Assembly: GCA_019752575.1 (NCBI GenBank)
Contig: JAIELW010000001.1
Location: 124,001-188,000 of the forward strand
Direction of reading: 5' to 3'
DNA length: 64,000 bases
From: Xanthobacteraceae bacterium
Lineage (GTDB): Bacteria; Pseudomonadota; Alphaproteobacteria; Rhizobiales; Xanthobacteraceae
Positions 42,796 through 51,848 of the stretch are shown here, in pieces. The notes beneath the pieces are model-generated. The model made no database searches. It was not told where the DNA came from and worked only from the letters and a program-made list of their open reading frames with translations. Position 1 is the first letter of the stretch. Each line of letters opens with the position of its first letter. The position numbers and the translations under genes are program-made.

Positions 42796-45700
42796 ATGCT
42801 GCAAGGTTGGGTCGTTGTCCTCATCGCGCTCGCCTATATCGGCTTCCTTTTCGCCGTGGCGAGCTATGGCGACCGCGGGCGAGCGCAATGGGCCGTGCAG
42901 GGTGCGCGGCCGCTGATTTATCCGCTCTCGCTCGCGGTCTATTGCACCTCGTGGACCTTTTTCGGCTCGGTCGGCCTCTCGTCGCGCCAGGGGCTCGACT
43001 TCCTCACGATCTATCTCGGGCCGGTTCTGATGGTCGGGTTGTTCTACCCGCTCATTCTCAAGATCATCCGGCTCGCGAAATCGCAGAACATCACGTCGAT
43101 CGCGGACTTCATCGCGGCACGCTACGGCAAGAACCAGGCGGTCGCGGCGATCGTGACGCTCGTCGCCGTGATCGGCGCGGTGCCCTATATCGCGCTTCAG
43201 CTCAAGGCCGTGTCGGCATCGCTGCTCACCATGCTCGGCCAGACCCAGCCGAGCGCCGGTCACGATCTGCCGATCATCGGCGATCTAGCGATTCTCGTGA
43301 CACTCACGATGGCGCTATTCGCCATCTTGTTCGGAACGCGGCACATCGACGCCACCGAACACCAGGAAGGCTTGATGCTCGCGATCGCGACCGAGTCGCT
43401 GATCAAGTTGCTCGCGTTTCTGATCGTCGGTGCTTACGTCACCTGGTACCTGTTCGGCGGACCGGCCGACCTGATTTCGCGCGCGAACCTACAAACCGAC
43501 ATTCTGCCGATCTTCACCAAGATGCCGGAGGCGACGACGTGGATCACCATGACCACGCTCTCGTTTCTCTGCATCGTGCTGTTGCCTCGTCAGTTCCATG
43601 TCACCGTCGTCGAAAACAACGGCGCGCAGGAAATGAAGCGGGCGGCATGGCTGTTTCCGCTCTACCTCGTACTAATCAATCTCTTCGTGGTGCCGATCGC
43701 GATTGCCGGCATGACCGTATTCCCGAAGGGATCGGTCGATTCCGACATGTTCCTGCTCGCCTTGCCGCTGAACGCGGGACACGGCTGGATCGCGATGATC
43801 GCCTTTATCGGCGGTCTGTCGGCCGCGACCGCGATGGTGATCGTCGAAAGCGTCGCGGTCGCGATCATGGTGTCGAACGATCTCGTGGTGCCGTTCTTGT
43901 TGCGGTTGCGCGGCAGAAACGCGGCGCGCGATCAACTCGCCGACATGGGCGCGGTGCTCTTGCGGGCGCGGCGCATCGCGATCTTCGGCGTGTTGTGCCT
44001 CGCCTATCTTTATTATCGCTACGCCGGCGAAGCGCAGCTCGCGCAGATCGGCCTCTTATCCTTCGCGGCGATTGCGCAGTTCGGGCCTGCCTTTTTCGGC
44101 GGGCTGATCTGGCGGCGCGCGACCGCGGCGGGCGCGATCACCGGCATTGTCGCGGGCGTGTTGATCTGGAGCTTTACACTCTTGCTTCCCAGCTTTGTCG
44201 ATTCCGGGTTCTTCAGCCGCAAGATTCTCGACACCGGCCTGTTCGGGTTCGAAATCTTCAGGCCGCAGGCACTGTTCGGATTGACCGGATGGGCGCCGCT
44301 CACGCACGGCGTGTTCTGGAGCCTAAGCGTCAACGTCGCACTTTTCATCGTCGTATCGTGGCTCACGCGGCCTGCGCCGATCGAAAAATTGCAGGCCAAC
44401 GTCTTCGTACCTTCCAACCTCACCCCGATGTCGTCGAGCTATACGCTCTGGCGCTCGCGCGTGACGGTCGAAGAACTTCTCGCGACGATTGCGCGCTATC
44501 TCGGCGAGGAACGGACGCGACGCTCGTTCGAAAGCTTCGCCGCGACGCGCGGCCTGACGCTCGAGCCCAGGCGCGAAGCCGACGTGCATTTGCTGCGTTA
44601 CGCCGAGCATCTGCTCGCATCCGCGATCGGTGCTGCTTCCTCGCGGCTCGTGCTCTCGCTGCTTCTGCGCAAACGCACGGTATCGACCAAGGCCGCACTG
44701 AAGCTCTTGGACGACGCCTCCGAAGCGATCCAGTACAACCGCGAAATCCTGCAGACCGCGCTCGATCACGTGCGTCAGGGCATCGCGGTGTTCGACAAGC
44801 AATTGCAGCTCGTCACCTGGAACCGCTATTTCGGCGAAATGCTGGAGCTGCCGCCGGATCTCGTGCGCGTGGGGGTCCGGCTCGACGAAATTCTCTATCG
44901 CCTCGCCGAACGCGGCGATTTCGGCACCGGTACCATCGACGCGATCCTGCAGGACCGGCTTGAGCGCTATGTCCGCCGGACCGAAATCTTCCACGAGCGC
45001 ATGCCGAAGCGCGGCGTCGTTATCGAAATCCGCTCGAACCGCATGCCCGATGGCGGCATCGTCGCCACCTACACCGATATCACGCCCTCGGTCGAGGCGG
45101 CGGAAGCGCTCGAGCGCCGCGTGCAGGAACGCACCGAGGAACTCACGCGCCTGAACAAGGAGCTGGCACGCGCAAAGGCGGAGGCCGACGAAGCGAACAT
45201 TTCGAAGACGCGATTCCTTGCCGCCGCGAGCCACGACATTCTGCAGCCGCTGAACGCCGCGCGGCTTTATGCGACGAGCCTGGTCGAACGCGAGCAGGGC
45301 TCCAACGAAGCGAAACTCGCGGGCAATGTCGATGCTTCGCTCGAAGCGGTCGAGGAAATTCTCGGCGCATTGCTCGATATTTCACGCCTCGACACGGGCG
45401 CGATGCAGCCCGAAATCTCGAATTTCCGCATCGGCGATCTGCTCGGCCAGTTGAAACTCGAATTCGCGCCGCTTGCCGCCGAGAAGGGGCTCGAACTCGC
45501 CTTCCTGCCCTGCTCCTTGAACGTGCGCTCGGACCGCAGGCTGTTGCGGCGGCTGCTGCAGAACCTGATTTCGAACGGCATCAAATACACGCCGAAAGGC
45601 CGCGTCATCGTGGGCTGCCGCCGCCTTCACGAAAAGATCCGCATCGAGGTGCACGACACCGGGCTCGGCATTGCCGCCTCGCAACAGAAGATCATCTTCC

Positions 45701-46296
45701 GGGAATTCCAGCGGCTCGACCAGGGCGCGCGCGCCGCGCGCGGCCTCGGACTCGGTCTTTCCATCGTGGAGCGCATCGGGCGCGTACTCGGCCACAAAAT
45801 TGCGCTGCGCTCGAAGTCGCGTAAAGGCTCGACCTTCGCGGTCGAAGTGCCGACCGTCGCCGCCGCTGTTGCGACGGAAACGGTGGTGCAGACCTTGCCG
45901 ACGCCTGCCGCAGCGCTGGAAGGTATCGTCACGCTCTGCATCGACAACGACCAGCAGATTCTCGATGGTATGTCGGTGCTCTTGGGCGGTTGGGGCTGCC
46001 AAGTGCTTACCGCTCCGGACCTGGAAAGCGCGCGAGCGTTTTTACGCGGACAGCATCCCGACGTGCTGCTCGTCGACTATCATCTCGATCAGGGTAACGG
46101 CATCGACGTCATTGCGTCGTTGCGGGAGACGCTCGGCAACGGCTTCCCGGCCGCGCTCATTACCGCCGACCGCTCGCCGCAAGTGCGCGACGAGGCACGG
46201 GTGAAAAACATTCAGGTTCTGAACAAGCCGCTGAAGCCCGCGGCGCTGCGCGCATTCCTCGCGCAGTGGCGTGTGACACGACCGGCGGCGGAGTGA
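42796..46296 (+). CDS. Hybrid histidine kinase with sodium/solute-symporter sensor (CrbS/MxtR-like)
   Basis: A 1166-residue sensor. The first 530 residues form an SSS-type transporter domain with about 13 membrane helices, starting VVLIALAYIGFLFAV and containing LGPVLMVGLFYPL. Then come a linker with coiled coil, a PAS domain (about 655-775), HisKA with His813 in AAASHDILQPLNAAR, HATPase_c with NLISNGIKYTPKG and GLGLGLSIVERIGR, and a C-terminal receiver (about 1050-1160) with Asp1094 in LLVDYHLDQG. Kinases of this architecture (CbrA, CrbS, MxtR) sense or transport carboxylates or amino acids. Its convergent neighbour is a LuxR regulator and its target is probably the ActP-like symporter beyond. 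Confidence 0.92.
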   Translation: MLQGWVVVLIALAYIGFLFAVASYGDRGRAQWAVQGARPLIYPLSLAVYCTSWTFFGSVGLSSRQGLDFLTIYLGPVLMVGLFYPLILKIIRLAKSQNITSIADFIAARYGKNQAVAAIVTLVAVIGAVPYIALQLKAVSASLLTMLGQTQPSAGHDLPIIGDLAILVTLTMALFAILFGTRHIDATEHQEGLMLAIATESLIKLLAFLIVGAYVTWYLFGGPADLISRANLQTDILPIFTKMPEATTWITMTTLSFLCIVLLPRQFHVTVVENNGAQEMKRAAWLFPLYLVLINLFVVPIAIAGMTVFPKGSVDSDMFLLALPLNAGHGWIAMIAFIGGLSAATAMVIVESVAVAIMVSNDLVVPFLLRLRGRNAARDQLADMGAVLLRARRIAIFGVLCLAYLYYRYAGEAQLAQIGLLSFAAIAQFGPAFFGGLIWRRATAAGAITGIVAGVLIWSFTLLLPSFVDSGFFSRKILDTGLFGFEIFRPQALFGLTGWAPLTHGVFWSLSVNVALFIVVSWLTRPAPIEKLQANVFVPSNLTPMSSSYTLWRSRVTVEELLATIARYLGEERTRRSFESFAATRGLTLEPRREADVHLLRYAEHLLASAIGAASSRLVLSLLLRKRTVSTKAALKLLDDASEAIQYNREILQTALDHVRQGIAVFDKQLQLVTWNRYFGEMLELPPDLVRVGVRLDEILYRLAERGDFGTGTIDAILQDRLERYVRRTEIFHERMPKRGVVIEIRSNRMPDGGIVATYTDITPSVEAAEALERRVQERTEELTRLNKELARAKAEADEANISKTRFLAAASHDILQPLNAARLYATSLVEREQGSNEAKLAGNVDASLEAVEEILGALLDISRLDTGAMQPEISNFRIGDLLGQLKLEFAPLAAEKGLELAFLPCSLNVRSDRRLLRRLLQNLISNGIKYTPKGRVIVGCRRLHEKIRIEVHDTGLGIAASQQKIIFREFQRLDQGARAARGLGLGLSIVERIGRVLGHKIALRSKSRKGSTFAVEVPTVAAAVATETVVQTLPTPAAALEGIVTLCIDNDQQILDGMSVLLGGWGCQVLTAPDLESARAFLRGQHPDVLLVDYHLDQGNGIDVIASLRETLGNGFPAALITADRSPQVRDEARVKNIQVLNKPLKPAALRAFLAQWRVTRPAAE

Positions 46297-46301
46297 GTTT
46301 T

Positions 46302-46439
46302 CCTTCTCCCCGCTTTGCGGGGAGAAGGTGGCGAGCATTCGCAGAATGCGAGCCGGATGAGGGGCCGTGCCGCGTATCGCCCCTCACCCGACACTTCGTT
46401 TCACGAAGTGTCGCCCTCTCCCAGTAAACGGGGAGAGGG
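46302..46439. repeat. Cluster of five hairpins between convergent genes
   Basis: Hairpins in order: a 12 bp perfect stem CCTTCTCCCCGC/GCGGGGAGAAGG at 46302-46328; GCATTC/GAATGC at 46335-46349; GAGGGGC/GCCCCTC at 46359-46385; an 11 bp stem CGACACTTCGT/ACGAAGTGTCG at 46389-46413; CCCTCTCCC/GGGAGAGGG at 46414-46439. The CTTCTCCCC and GATGAGGGGC modules are familiar from REP-like intergenic repeats in Hyphomicrobiales. It lies between the ends of convergent genes, so it may stop transcription from both sides, though no T run is present. Confidence 0.8.
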
Positions 46440-46456
46440 GAAAAGGTGCAGAAAGA

Positions 46457-47182
46457 TCAGTTCAGCGACTTCGGCCACTGGCCCGCTTCGATCTTGGAAG
46501 CGGCGATCACGGCTTGCGTCCGGCTTTCGACGCCGAGTTTCTGCAAAATTGCGGAAACATGCGCCTTCACGGTCGCTTCGGAGACGGTGAGCTCGAAAGC
46601 GATCTGCTTGTTCAACAGACCTTCCGAAAGCATCATCAACACGCGCACCTGCTGGGGCGTCAGCGTCGCCAAGCGGGCGACGAGATCGCGCGTTTCCTTG
46701 TCGTCGGTGGACGTCAGATCGATATCGGGCGGCGTCCAGACCCCGCCATCGAGCACCTTGAAGATCGCGGTGCGCATGACATCGACGCTCAGCGTCTTCG
46801 GCACGAAACCGGAAGCGCCAAATTCCATACAGCGGCGGATTACGTCGGGTTCTTCGTTCGCAGACACGACGACAACCGGCACGCCGGGAAACTGCGCGCG
46901 CAGATAAAGCAACCCCGAGAATCCGCGCACGCCCGGCATCGAGAGGTCGAGCAGCACGAGATCCATATCGCCTTCGCACTCGAGCAAACCTTGCAATTCG
47001 TCGAAGCCGCCGGCTTCGAAAATTTTGGTCGCGCTGAACTGCTGACCGACCGCTTCCTTCAGCGCGCCGCGAAAAAGCGGATGATCGTCCGCGATCACGA
47101 AGCGGTAAGACGACGTCGGGTCTACCTTGGAAATTCCCTGCGCCACGGATGCTGCCTGCTGTTTCATCGTCTTGTTACTCAT
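46457..47182 (-). CDS. LuxR-type response regulator (CrbR/ErdR-like)
   Basis: A 241-residue regulator: receiver with IADDHPLFRGALKEAV, phospho-acceptor in LVLLDLSMPGVRGF and Lys in FVPKTLS, then a LuxR HTH (LTPQQVRVLMMLSEGLLNKQ, VSEATVKAHVSAILQKLG). The start is uncertain; I use ATG 47182 as the longer frame adds residues unlike the family. It is the natural partner of the convergent transporter-kinase, and it is divergent from the DUF4212-ActP genes, which it probably activates. CrbR and ErdR, which control acetate uptake and activation, have the same domain plan. Confidence 0.87.
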   Translation of the reverse strand: MSNKTMKQQAASVAQGISKVDPTSSYRFVIADDHPLFRGALKEAVGQQFSATKIFEAGGFDELQGLLECEGDMDLVLLDLSMPGVRGFSGLLYLRAQFPGVPVVVVSANEEPDVIRRCMEFGASGFVPKTLSVDVMRTAIFKVLDGGVWTPPDIDLTSTDDKETRDLVARLATLTPQQVRVLMMLSEGLLNKQIAFELTVSEATVKAHVSAILQKLGVESRTQAVIAASKIEAGQWPKSLN

Positions 47183-47572
47183 ACGCCGAAGGAACGATCG
47201 CAAGCCATAAAATGCCAGAAACCTCTTCGAATACGCAGCATAGTTTCCGCCATGCGGAATCAACAGACGGGCTCGCCGGTTACGCGCGGGTAACGGGCAT
47301 AATCCCGAAATTCTGATTGCTGCATTGCAATATTACTATTGTTTTTCAATACCTTAGAGAAATCCACTGGTCCGAAAGTCGCATACAGGGGCTATTTACC
47401 CAGTGTTAACGTGCCTGACTGGACCCGCAACAAAATAATAACGCGGGCCGTTCGGGGGAACGCCAACAGATTTCCGGCCAACGAGCCGGAGCACCTCCGC
47501 AACTTTGAATCTTCGTTGCTCTGTCCTTCCTGGGTCAGGGCGTCCGCGGCTGATTTAGGAGGGCAATCGCCA
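47183..47572. promoter_or_regulatory. Divergent control region between regulator and symporter genes
   Basis: About 390 bp with no gene. It must carry the promoters for the LuxR regulator and the DUF4212-ActP operon. Near the middle is an AT-rich tract (47329-47350), and an imperfect inverted repeat CGGTTAC...GTAACGG lies at about 47277-47297. I see no convincing sigma-54 promoter. AGGAGGG at 47557-47563 serves the DUF4212 start. Confidence 0.5.
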
Positions 47573-47845
47573 ATGGCTCCCGCAGATACAAAAGCGAATC
47601 AAGAGGCACACTGGTCGAAGACGACCAGGCTGATGCTCACTCACCTCGGCATATGGTTCTTCTTTGGCTACGTCATCCATATGTTCGTAAACCAACTCAA
47701 CGCCATCAAAATTCCGATCCTCGGCTTCCCGCTCGGCTTCTATATGGCCGCGCAGGGTTCGCTGATCGTGTTCGTCGTCATGCTGTTCGCGTTCGCGAAG
47801 CAGCAGGACAAGATCGACCGCGATCACGGCTATGCCGAAGACTAA
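47573..47845 (+). CDS. DUF4212 small subunit of sodium/solute symporter
   Basis: A 90-residue membrane protein with two helices (LGIWFFFGYVIHMFV and GFYMAAQGSLIVFVVMLFAF) and the family tail KQQDKIDRDHGY. DUF4212 proteins always precede a VC_2705-type symporter gene and are taken as its small subunit. AGGAGGG nine bases upstream fixes the start. Confidence 0.92.
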   Translation: MAPADTKANQEAHWSKTTRLMLTHLGIWFFFGYVIHMFVNQLNAIKIPILGFPLGFYMAAQGSLIVFVVMLFAFAKQQDKIDRDHGYAED

Positions 47846-47858
47846 GGGGGCATAGAAC

Positions 47859-49991
47859 ATGGCAACTCAATCTCAAGCATCGGCAGCGTTTTATAAACAG
47901 CTCGGCCGTATGTACGGCACCTACACGGGTGCTTTCGTCGCCTTCATCGTCTTCCTCGCGATCCTCGAATACATCGGCGTTCCAAACCGTGTGATCGGTT
48001 ATCTGTTCGTGTTCTTCACGCTGGCGGTCTACGCGATCATCGGCGTTATGACGCGAACGGCGGAAGTTTCGGAATACTACGTCGCAGGACGCCGCGTTCC
48101 GGCCTTCTACAACGGCATGGCAACGGGAGCCGACTGGATGTCGGCGGCTTCGTTCGTCGGCATGGCAGGCTCCCTCTTCCTGTTCGGCTATGACGGCCTG
48201 GCCTGGGTGCTCGGCTGGACCGGCGGCTTCGTGCTCGTCTCCATCCTTGTCGGCCCCTATCTGCGCAAGTTCGGCGCCTACACCGTGCCCGACTTCATGT
48301 CGTTCCGGTTCGGCGGCAACTTCGCCCGCTTCCTCGCCGTCGTCGTGCTGGTTGCCTGCTCCTTCACCTACGTGACGGCGCAGATCTTCGGCACCGGCAT
48401 CATCGCCTCGCGCTTCCTTGGCATGCAGTTCGAAGTCGCCGTGTTCGTCGGCCTCGTCGGCATCCTGTTGTGCGCGATGCTCGGCGGCATGCGCGCGGTG
48501 ACCTGGACGCAGATCGCCCAGTACATCGTGCTCATCATCGCCTATCTCGTGCCGATCGTGATCCTCTCGACCCGCAAGTACGGCTTCCCGATTCCGGAGC
48601 TGACTTACGGCACGGCGATCGCGGAAATTACGGCACGCGAAGCACAACTGGTGAAGGATGGCCTGGCTACGCTTTGCACGGCCGCGAATTGCGGACCGAC
48701 AACGCTGAAGCCTCATATTCAGCCGTTCCTGAACTACACCCCGCTGAACTTCTTCGGCATCATCTTCTGCATGATGGTCGGTACGGCTTCGCTACCGCAC
48801 ATCCTGATGCGCTACTTCACGACCCCGTCGGTTCGCGAAGCGCGCCAGTCGGTGGGCTGGTCGCTGTTCTTCATCTTCCTCTTGTACTTCTCGGCGCCGG
48901 CCTATGCGGCGTTCTCGAAGCTCGAGGTTTACACCAACATCATCGGACGCCCGATCACGGAAATCCGTCCGTGGATGTTTACGTGGGGTGAACTCGGCCT
49001 GATTCAGGTCTGCGGCAAGAACGCCGCGAGCCTGCAAGCCGTGATCGACGCCTGTAAATCGATCGCCGGTCATCCCGGCGTCATCCGCTTCCAGGACTTC
49101 GTGATCAACACGGACGTGATCGTGCTTTCCACTCCGGAAATCGCGGGACTTCCCTATGTCGTCTCGGGTCTGGTCGCTGCCGGCGGTCTTGCCGCCGCGC
49201 TCTCGACCGCGGATGGCCTGCTGCTCGCGATCGCCAACGCTTTGTCGCACGACGTCTATTACAAGATGATCCAGCCGATGAAGCAACAAAGCCGGAACCT
49301 CACGGTGTGGATCATCGGAGCCGTGATCGTGTTCATCATGTACTGGTTCATGACCGGAACAGGACCATTCGGCATCGCCTGGCGCTGGTGGGGTATCGGC
49401 GGTCTCGCGGTAATCGCAGCGGCCACTTACCCGTTCCTTCAGAATGCGAACGACGTCCAACGGCGTCTGGTCATTGCGCGCGTCCTTCTGCTGCTCGTTG
49501 CGATCGCCTCCGCGGCGACCGCTTCGACCCGGCCGTCGGACATTCTTGCGATGGTCGGCTGGGCGTTCTCGCTGGCGATGGCGGGTAACTTCCCGGCGCT
49601 GGTACTCGGCATCTGGTGGAAGCGCACGACCACGGCTGGCGCAATTGCCGGCATGATCGCGGGCTTCGGTCTCTGCCTGTTCTATCTGGTCACGACCCGG
49701 TATTACCCGCAGATGGGCGTGGACTACTTCGGCATGACCGCGATGCTGAACCCGACCACGGGTCTGCCAATCGTCGACATCACGAAGGGCGTGAAGCCGC
49801 TCGCGGTGCAGCAGGTTGGCTGGTTCAATCTGAACAACATCAACTGCGGATTGCTGGGCATGCCGCTCGGCTTCCTCGTGATGATCGTTGTCAGCTTGGT
49901 GACGCCGGCACCGTCGAAGGAAATGCAGGCGCTTGTGGACGAAATCCGCAAGCCGCGCGGCAGGACGGTTCTCGAAGAGAAGACCAGCTAA
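47859..49991 (+). CDS. Sodium/solute symporter, ActP-like (VC_2705 subfamily)
   Basis: A 710-residue SSS transporter with about 13-15 helices. Motifs include EVSEYYVAGRRVPAFYNGMA, SAASFVGMAGSLFLFGYDG, DFMSFRFGGNFARF, and ALSTADGLLLAIANALSHD. A large insertion (roughly 255-420) with Cys-containing loops separates these blocks, typical of the VC_2705 branch. The group is thought to take up acetate or other short monocarboxylates with sodium. A UUCG-loop terminator follows, and the DUF4212 partner lies 13 bases upstream. Confidence 0.9.
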   Translation: MATQSQASAAFYKQLGRMYGTYTGAFVAFIVFLAILEYIGVPNRVIGYLFVFFTLAVYAIIGVMTRTAEVSEYYVAGRRVPAFYNGMATGADWMSAASFVGMAGSLFLFGYDGLAWVLGWTGGFVLVSILVGPYLRKFGAYTVPDFMSFRFGGNFARFLAVVVLVACSFTYVTAQIFGTGIIASRFLGMQFEVAVFVGLVGILLCAMLGGMRAVTWTQIAQYIVLIIAYLVPIVILSTRKYGFPIPELTYGTAIAEITAREAQLVKDGLATLCTAANCGPTTLKPHIQPFLNYTPLNFFGIIFCMMVGTASLPHILMRYFTTPSVREARQSVGWSLFFIFLLYFSAPAYAAFSKLEVYTNIIGRPITEIRPWMFTWGELGLIQVCGKNAASLQAVIDACKSIAGHPGVIRFQDFVINTDVIVLSTPEIAGLPYVVSGLVAAGGLAAALSTADGLLLAIANALSHDVYYKMIQPMKQQSRNLTVWIIGAVIVFIMYWFMTGTGPFGIAWRWWGIGGLAVIAAATYPFLQNANDVQRRLVIARVLLLLVAIASAATASTRPSDILAMVGWAFSLAMAGNFPALVLGIWWKRTTTAGAIAGMIAGFGLCLFYLVTTRYYPQMGVDYFGMTAMLNPTTGLPIVDITKGVKPLAVQQVGWFNLNNINCGLLGMPLGFLVMIVVSLVTPAPSKEMQALVDEIRKPRGRTVLEEKTS

Positions 49992-50014
49992 TCTTCTCGG
50001 CGAAACGAAAATCG

Positions 50015-50044
50015 GCGGGGCCCTTCGGGGCCCCGCTTCTTTTT
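50015..50044 (+). terminator. Rho-independent terminator after the symporter gene
   Basis: GCGGGGCCC-TTCG-GGGCCCCGC with a nine-pair stem and UUCG loop, followed by TTCTTTTT. It lies 24 bases after the stop. Confidence 0.9.
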
Positions 50045-50083
50045 GTGAGACTGCCGGATAAATTTCCGCTAGAAGGTGCCGCA

Positions 50084-50392
50084 ATGGATACGAACACCTT
50101 TCTCACCTATTGGTACTACTCGCTGCCGAATTTCATGCTTGCCGTGCTGATGTACACAATCATCGGCCGCGTGCTGTTGTCGCTGTTCTTCGATCCGGAT
50201 TCGAAGAACTACATCATGCGTTTCTTCATCCGTGTGACAGACCCGTTCGTCAATTTCTTCGGTGCGGTTACGCCGAAAGCGACAGCTCCCGTCGTACTCT
50301 GGCTCTTTACATTCGTGTGGCTGTTCTGGCTGCGGGTCGCGATGTTGTACGCATTCCTGCTCTTCGGTCTTCTGCCGGGGAGGCCGGTCTGA
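50084..50392 (+). CDS. Small membrane protein, 102 aa
   Basis: Unnamed family. Starts MDTNTFLTYWYYSLPNFMLA; two or three helices, with a YggT-like arrangement: NFMLAVLMYTIIGRVLLSLF, then FFIRVTDPFVNFFGA, then VLWLFTFVWLFWLRVAMLY. The IxRxxDP-type segment (RVTDPF) supports a YggT relation, though this is inference. AGAAGG lies eight bases upstream of the start. The stop overlaps the next ATG. Confidence 0.75.
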   Translation: MDTNTFLTYWYYSLPNFMLAVLMYTIIGRVLLSLFFDPDSKNYIMRFFIRVTDPFVNFFGAVTPKATAPVVLWLFTFVWLFWLRVAMLYAFLLFGLLPGRPV

Positions 50393-50718
50393 TGGAACGC
50401 AACATACAATATATCTGCATCGCATTCTTCGGCATGATCAACGGACTATTCAACCAGACCGCGCTGTTCTTCGCGCTCCTGCACACGCAGGAGATTGGAA
50501 AATTTCTGTTCTTCGGTAACCTGTCGCTGACACTCTACATGGCCTCACTGATGGTCTCGACCGCGACGATCATTCTCGCAGGCATCCCGGCCGCCATTTT
50601 CGAGCGCTTCGTCGGTGCGCGGGAGGATTCGACCGTCTCCTCCATGTGGATCTGGGTTGCAGGAACGTTGTTTCTAACCCTTCCCGCCATGGGTAATTTC
50701 TTCCAGTACGGCCTCTGA
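50392..50718 (+). CDS. Small membrane protein, 108 aa
   Basis: Unrecognised. Three helices: ICIAFFGMINGLFNQTALFF, LSLTLYMASLMVSTATIILA and WIWVAGTLFLTLPAMG. The ATG overlaps the preceding stop (TGATG), so it is co-translated with the YggT-like protein and the two likely form a complex. Confidence 0.75.
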   Translation: MERNIQYICIAFFGMINGLFNQTALFFALLHTQEIGKFLFFGNLSLTLYMASLMVSTATIILAGIPAAIFERFVGAREDSTVSSMWIWVAGTLFLTLPAMGNFFQYGL

Positions 50719-50826
50719 AGCCACGATTTCGTGAACTTCACTAGCTGCGATTGCTTTTGACAAAACGCGGCTGCACACTTGCTTGGTCGTCAAGCAATCG
50801 CAAAGACGGGGCCGCCCTTGGAAGAG

Positions 50827-51195
50827 ATGCGCAAAGCCGCATTCGAGTCCGTTTCCCGCGGATGCGCTTTTGGGTTTCTTGCCATCGCCTGCGTCATGAT
50901 GGGTCTGGTAAGCGACCCGAAGCTCGTGTTTCAGGCAGGCGGCATTCTCACCTTGCTGATGGTTTTCATTCTGATGCTGAAAGCGCGGCGCGCGCTTACA
51001 CACGATTACAAGCGCACCGAGATGTGGCTCTTGTTGCCGAAGGATTTCCGGCCGCCGGAACGTTATGCGCAATGGGCGGCGGCAACCGTGCTGCGCGACG
51101 CTTATCTCACCTTCGCGCAATATACCGCGCTGGTCTCGATCGTGATGTGGATTCTAGCGCTTTTTATGCGCCTCACCGGAACGGTCGCGAAGTAG
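50827..51195 (+). CDS. Small membrane protein, 122 aa
   Basis: Unrecognised. Two or three helices: GFLAIACVMMGLV, FQAGGILTLLMVFILML and ALVSIVMWILALFMRL. Between them is a cytoplasmic segment, HDYKRTEMWLLLPKDFRPPE. The start at 50827 is uncertain. It ends before a strong hairpin at 51244. Confidence 0.7.
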   Translation: MRKAAFESVSRGCAFGFLAIACVMMGLVSDPKLVFQAGGILTLLMVFILMLKARRALTHDYKRTEMWLLLPKDFRPPERYAQWAAATVLRDAYLTFAQYTALVSIVMWILALFMRLTGTVAK

Positions 51196-51243
51196 CGCCC
51201 AGCACCGGCTTGGGAGGCGTCGTCCCCGCGAATGCGGGGACCC

Positions 51244-51267
51244 ATAACCACGACTAGTGGTTATTTT
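51244..51267 (+). terminator. Hairpin terminator
   Basis: ATAACCAC (51244-51251) and GTGGTTAT (51257-51264) form an eight-pair stem with a five-base loop, followed by TTT. It would end the transcript of the small membrane genes. Confidence 0.6.
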
Positions 51268-51329
51268 CTCGAGCGTCTGAAATAGCCCATGAGCACCGGG
51301 AGTATCGATCCCCGCTTTCGCGAGGATGA

Positions 51330-51749
51330 CTAGCCCTTGTTCGGCGCTTCGGCTTCCCATTCCTTCTTCAGATTCTCGACGACGCCGCGAAAGCGCTTCA
51401 TCATCTTTTCGAACAAACTCATGACCTGCTCGATCTCCTGATCGGAAGGCGTGCGGAAGCGGTTCACCGGATCGTTCGCCTGCTTCTCGAGCATGGCCAC
51501 GAGATCGGAGAGCCGCTTGATCTCGGCTTCCAGCGCGGAGCGGTCGTCGGCGGCGGTTTCGCAAGTCCAGTTGCCGTCCTTCGGCTTGCAATGAGAAACC
51601 TGCCCGGTCTGCGCATCGAGGCGCAGAAACCCGTCTTCTGTCTTCTGCAGTTTGTAGCGCCAACTGTCGTTGGGCGGCGCCGGTTGCGCGAGCGCGCCGG
51701 CCGCGAACAAGCCCGCGAAAATAAGAGTAATTGCAATCGGTGCTTTCAT
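51330..51749 (-). CDS. Secreted uncharacterised protein, 139 aa
   Basis: Signal peptide MKAPIAITLIFAGLFAAGAL, cleaved near LAQ. The mature part has a short beta segment (GFLRLDAQTGQVSHC ... WTCETAADD) with two cysteines and then a coiled coil (EIKRLSDLVAMLEKQ). This resembles small periplasmic proteins common in Bradyrhizobium relatives; function unknown. Confidence 0.75.
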   Translation of the reverse strand: MKAPIAITLIFAGLFAAGALAQPAPPNDSWRYKLQKTEDGFLRLDAQTGQVSHCKPKDGNWTCETAADDRSALEAEIKRLSDLVAMLEKQANDPVNRFRTPSDQEIEQVMSLFEKMMKRFRGVVENLKKEWEAEAPNKG

Positions 51750-51791
51750 GGCAGTCCCTTTTTAGGTCCCTTGCCCGCCAGAAATGGAAAC

Positions 51792-51821
51792 GCTCCCCGT
51801 ACAATCAAGTACGGGGAGCGC
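51792..51821 (-). terminator. Hairpin after the beta-oxidation operon
   Basis: CGCTCCCCGTAC (51792-51803) and GTACGGGGAGCG (51810-51821) make a perfect 12-pair stem with an AATCAA loop. On the minus strand it is followed by TTTCCATTT. It lies 27 bases past the FadJ-like stop. Confidence 0.75.
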
Positions 51822-51848
51822 GATCTTGTTCCGGATTTAAGGCAGTGA

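Noticed and set aside
42807-44963. A 718-codon frame overlapping the sensor kinase in another plus frame
   Set aside because: Out-of-frame shadow of the transporter domain; composition dominated by Arg and Ala.
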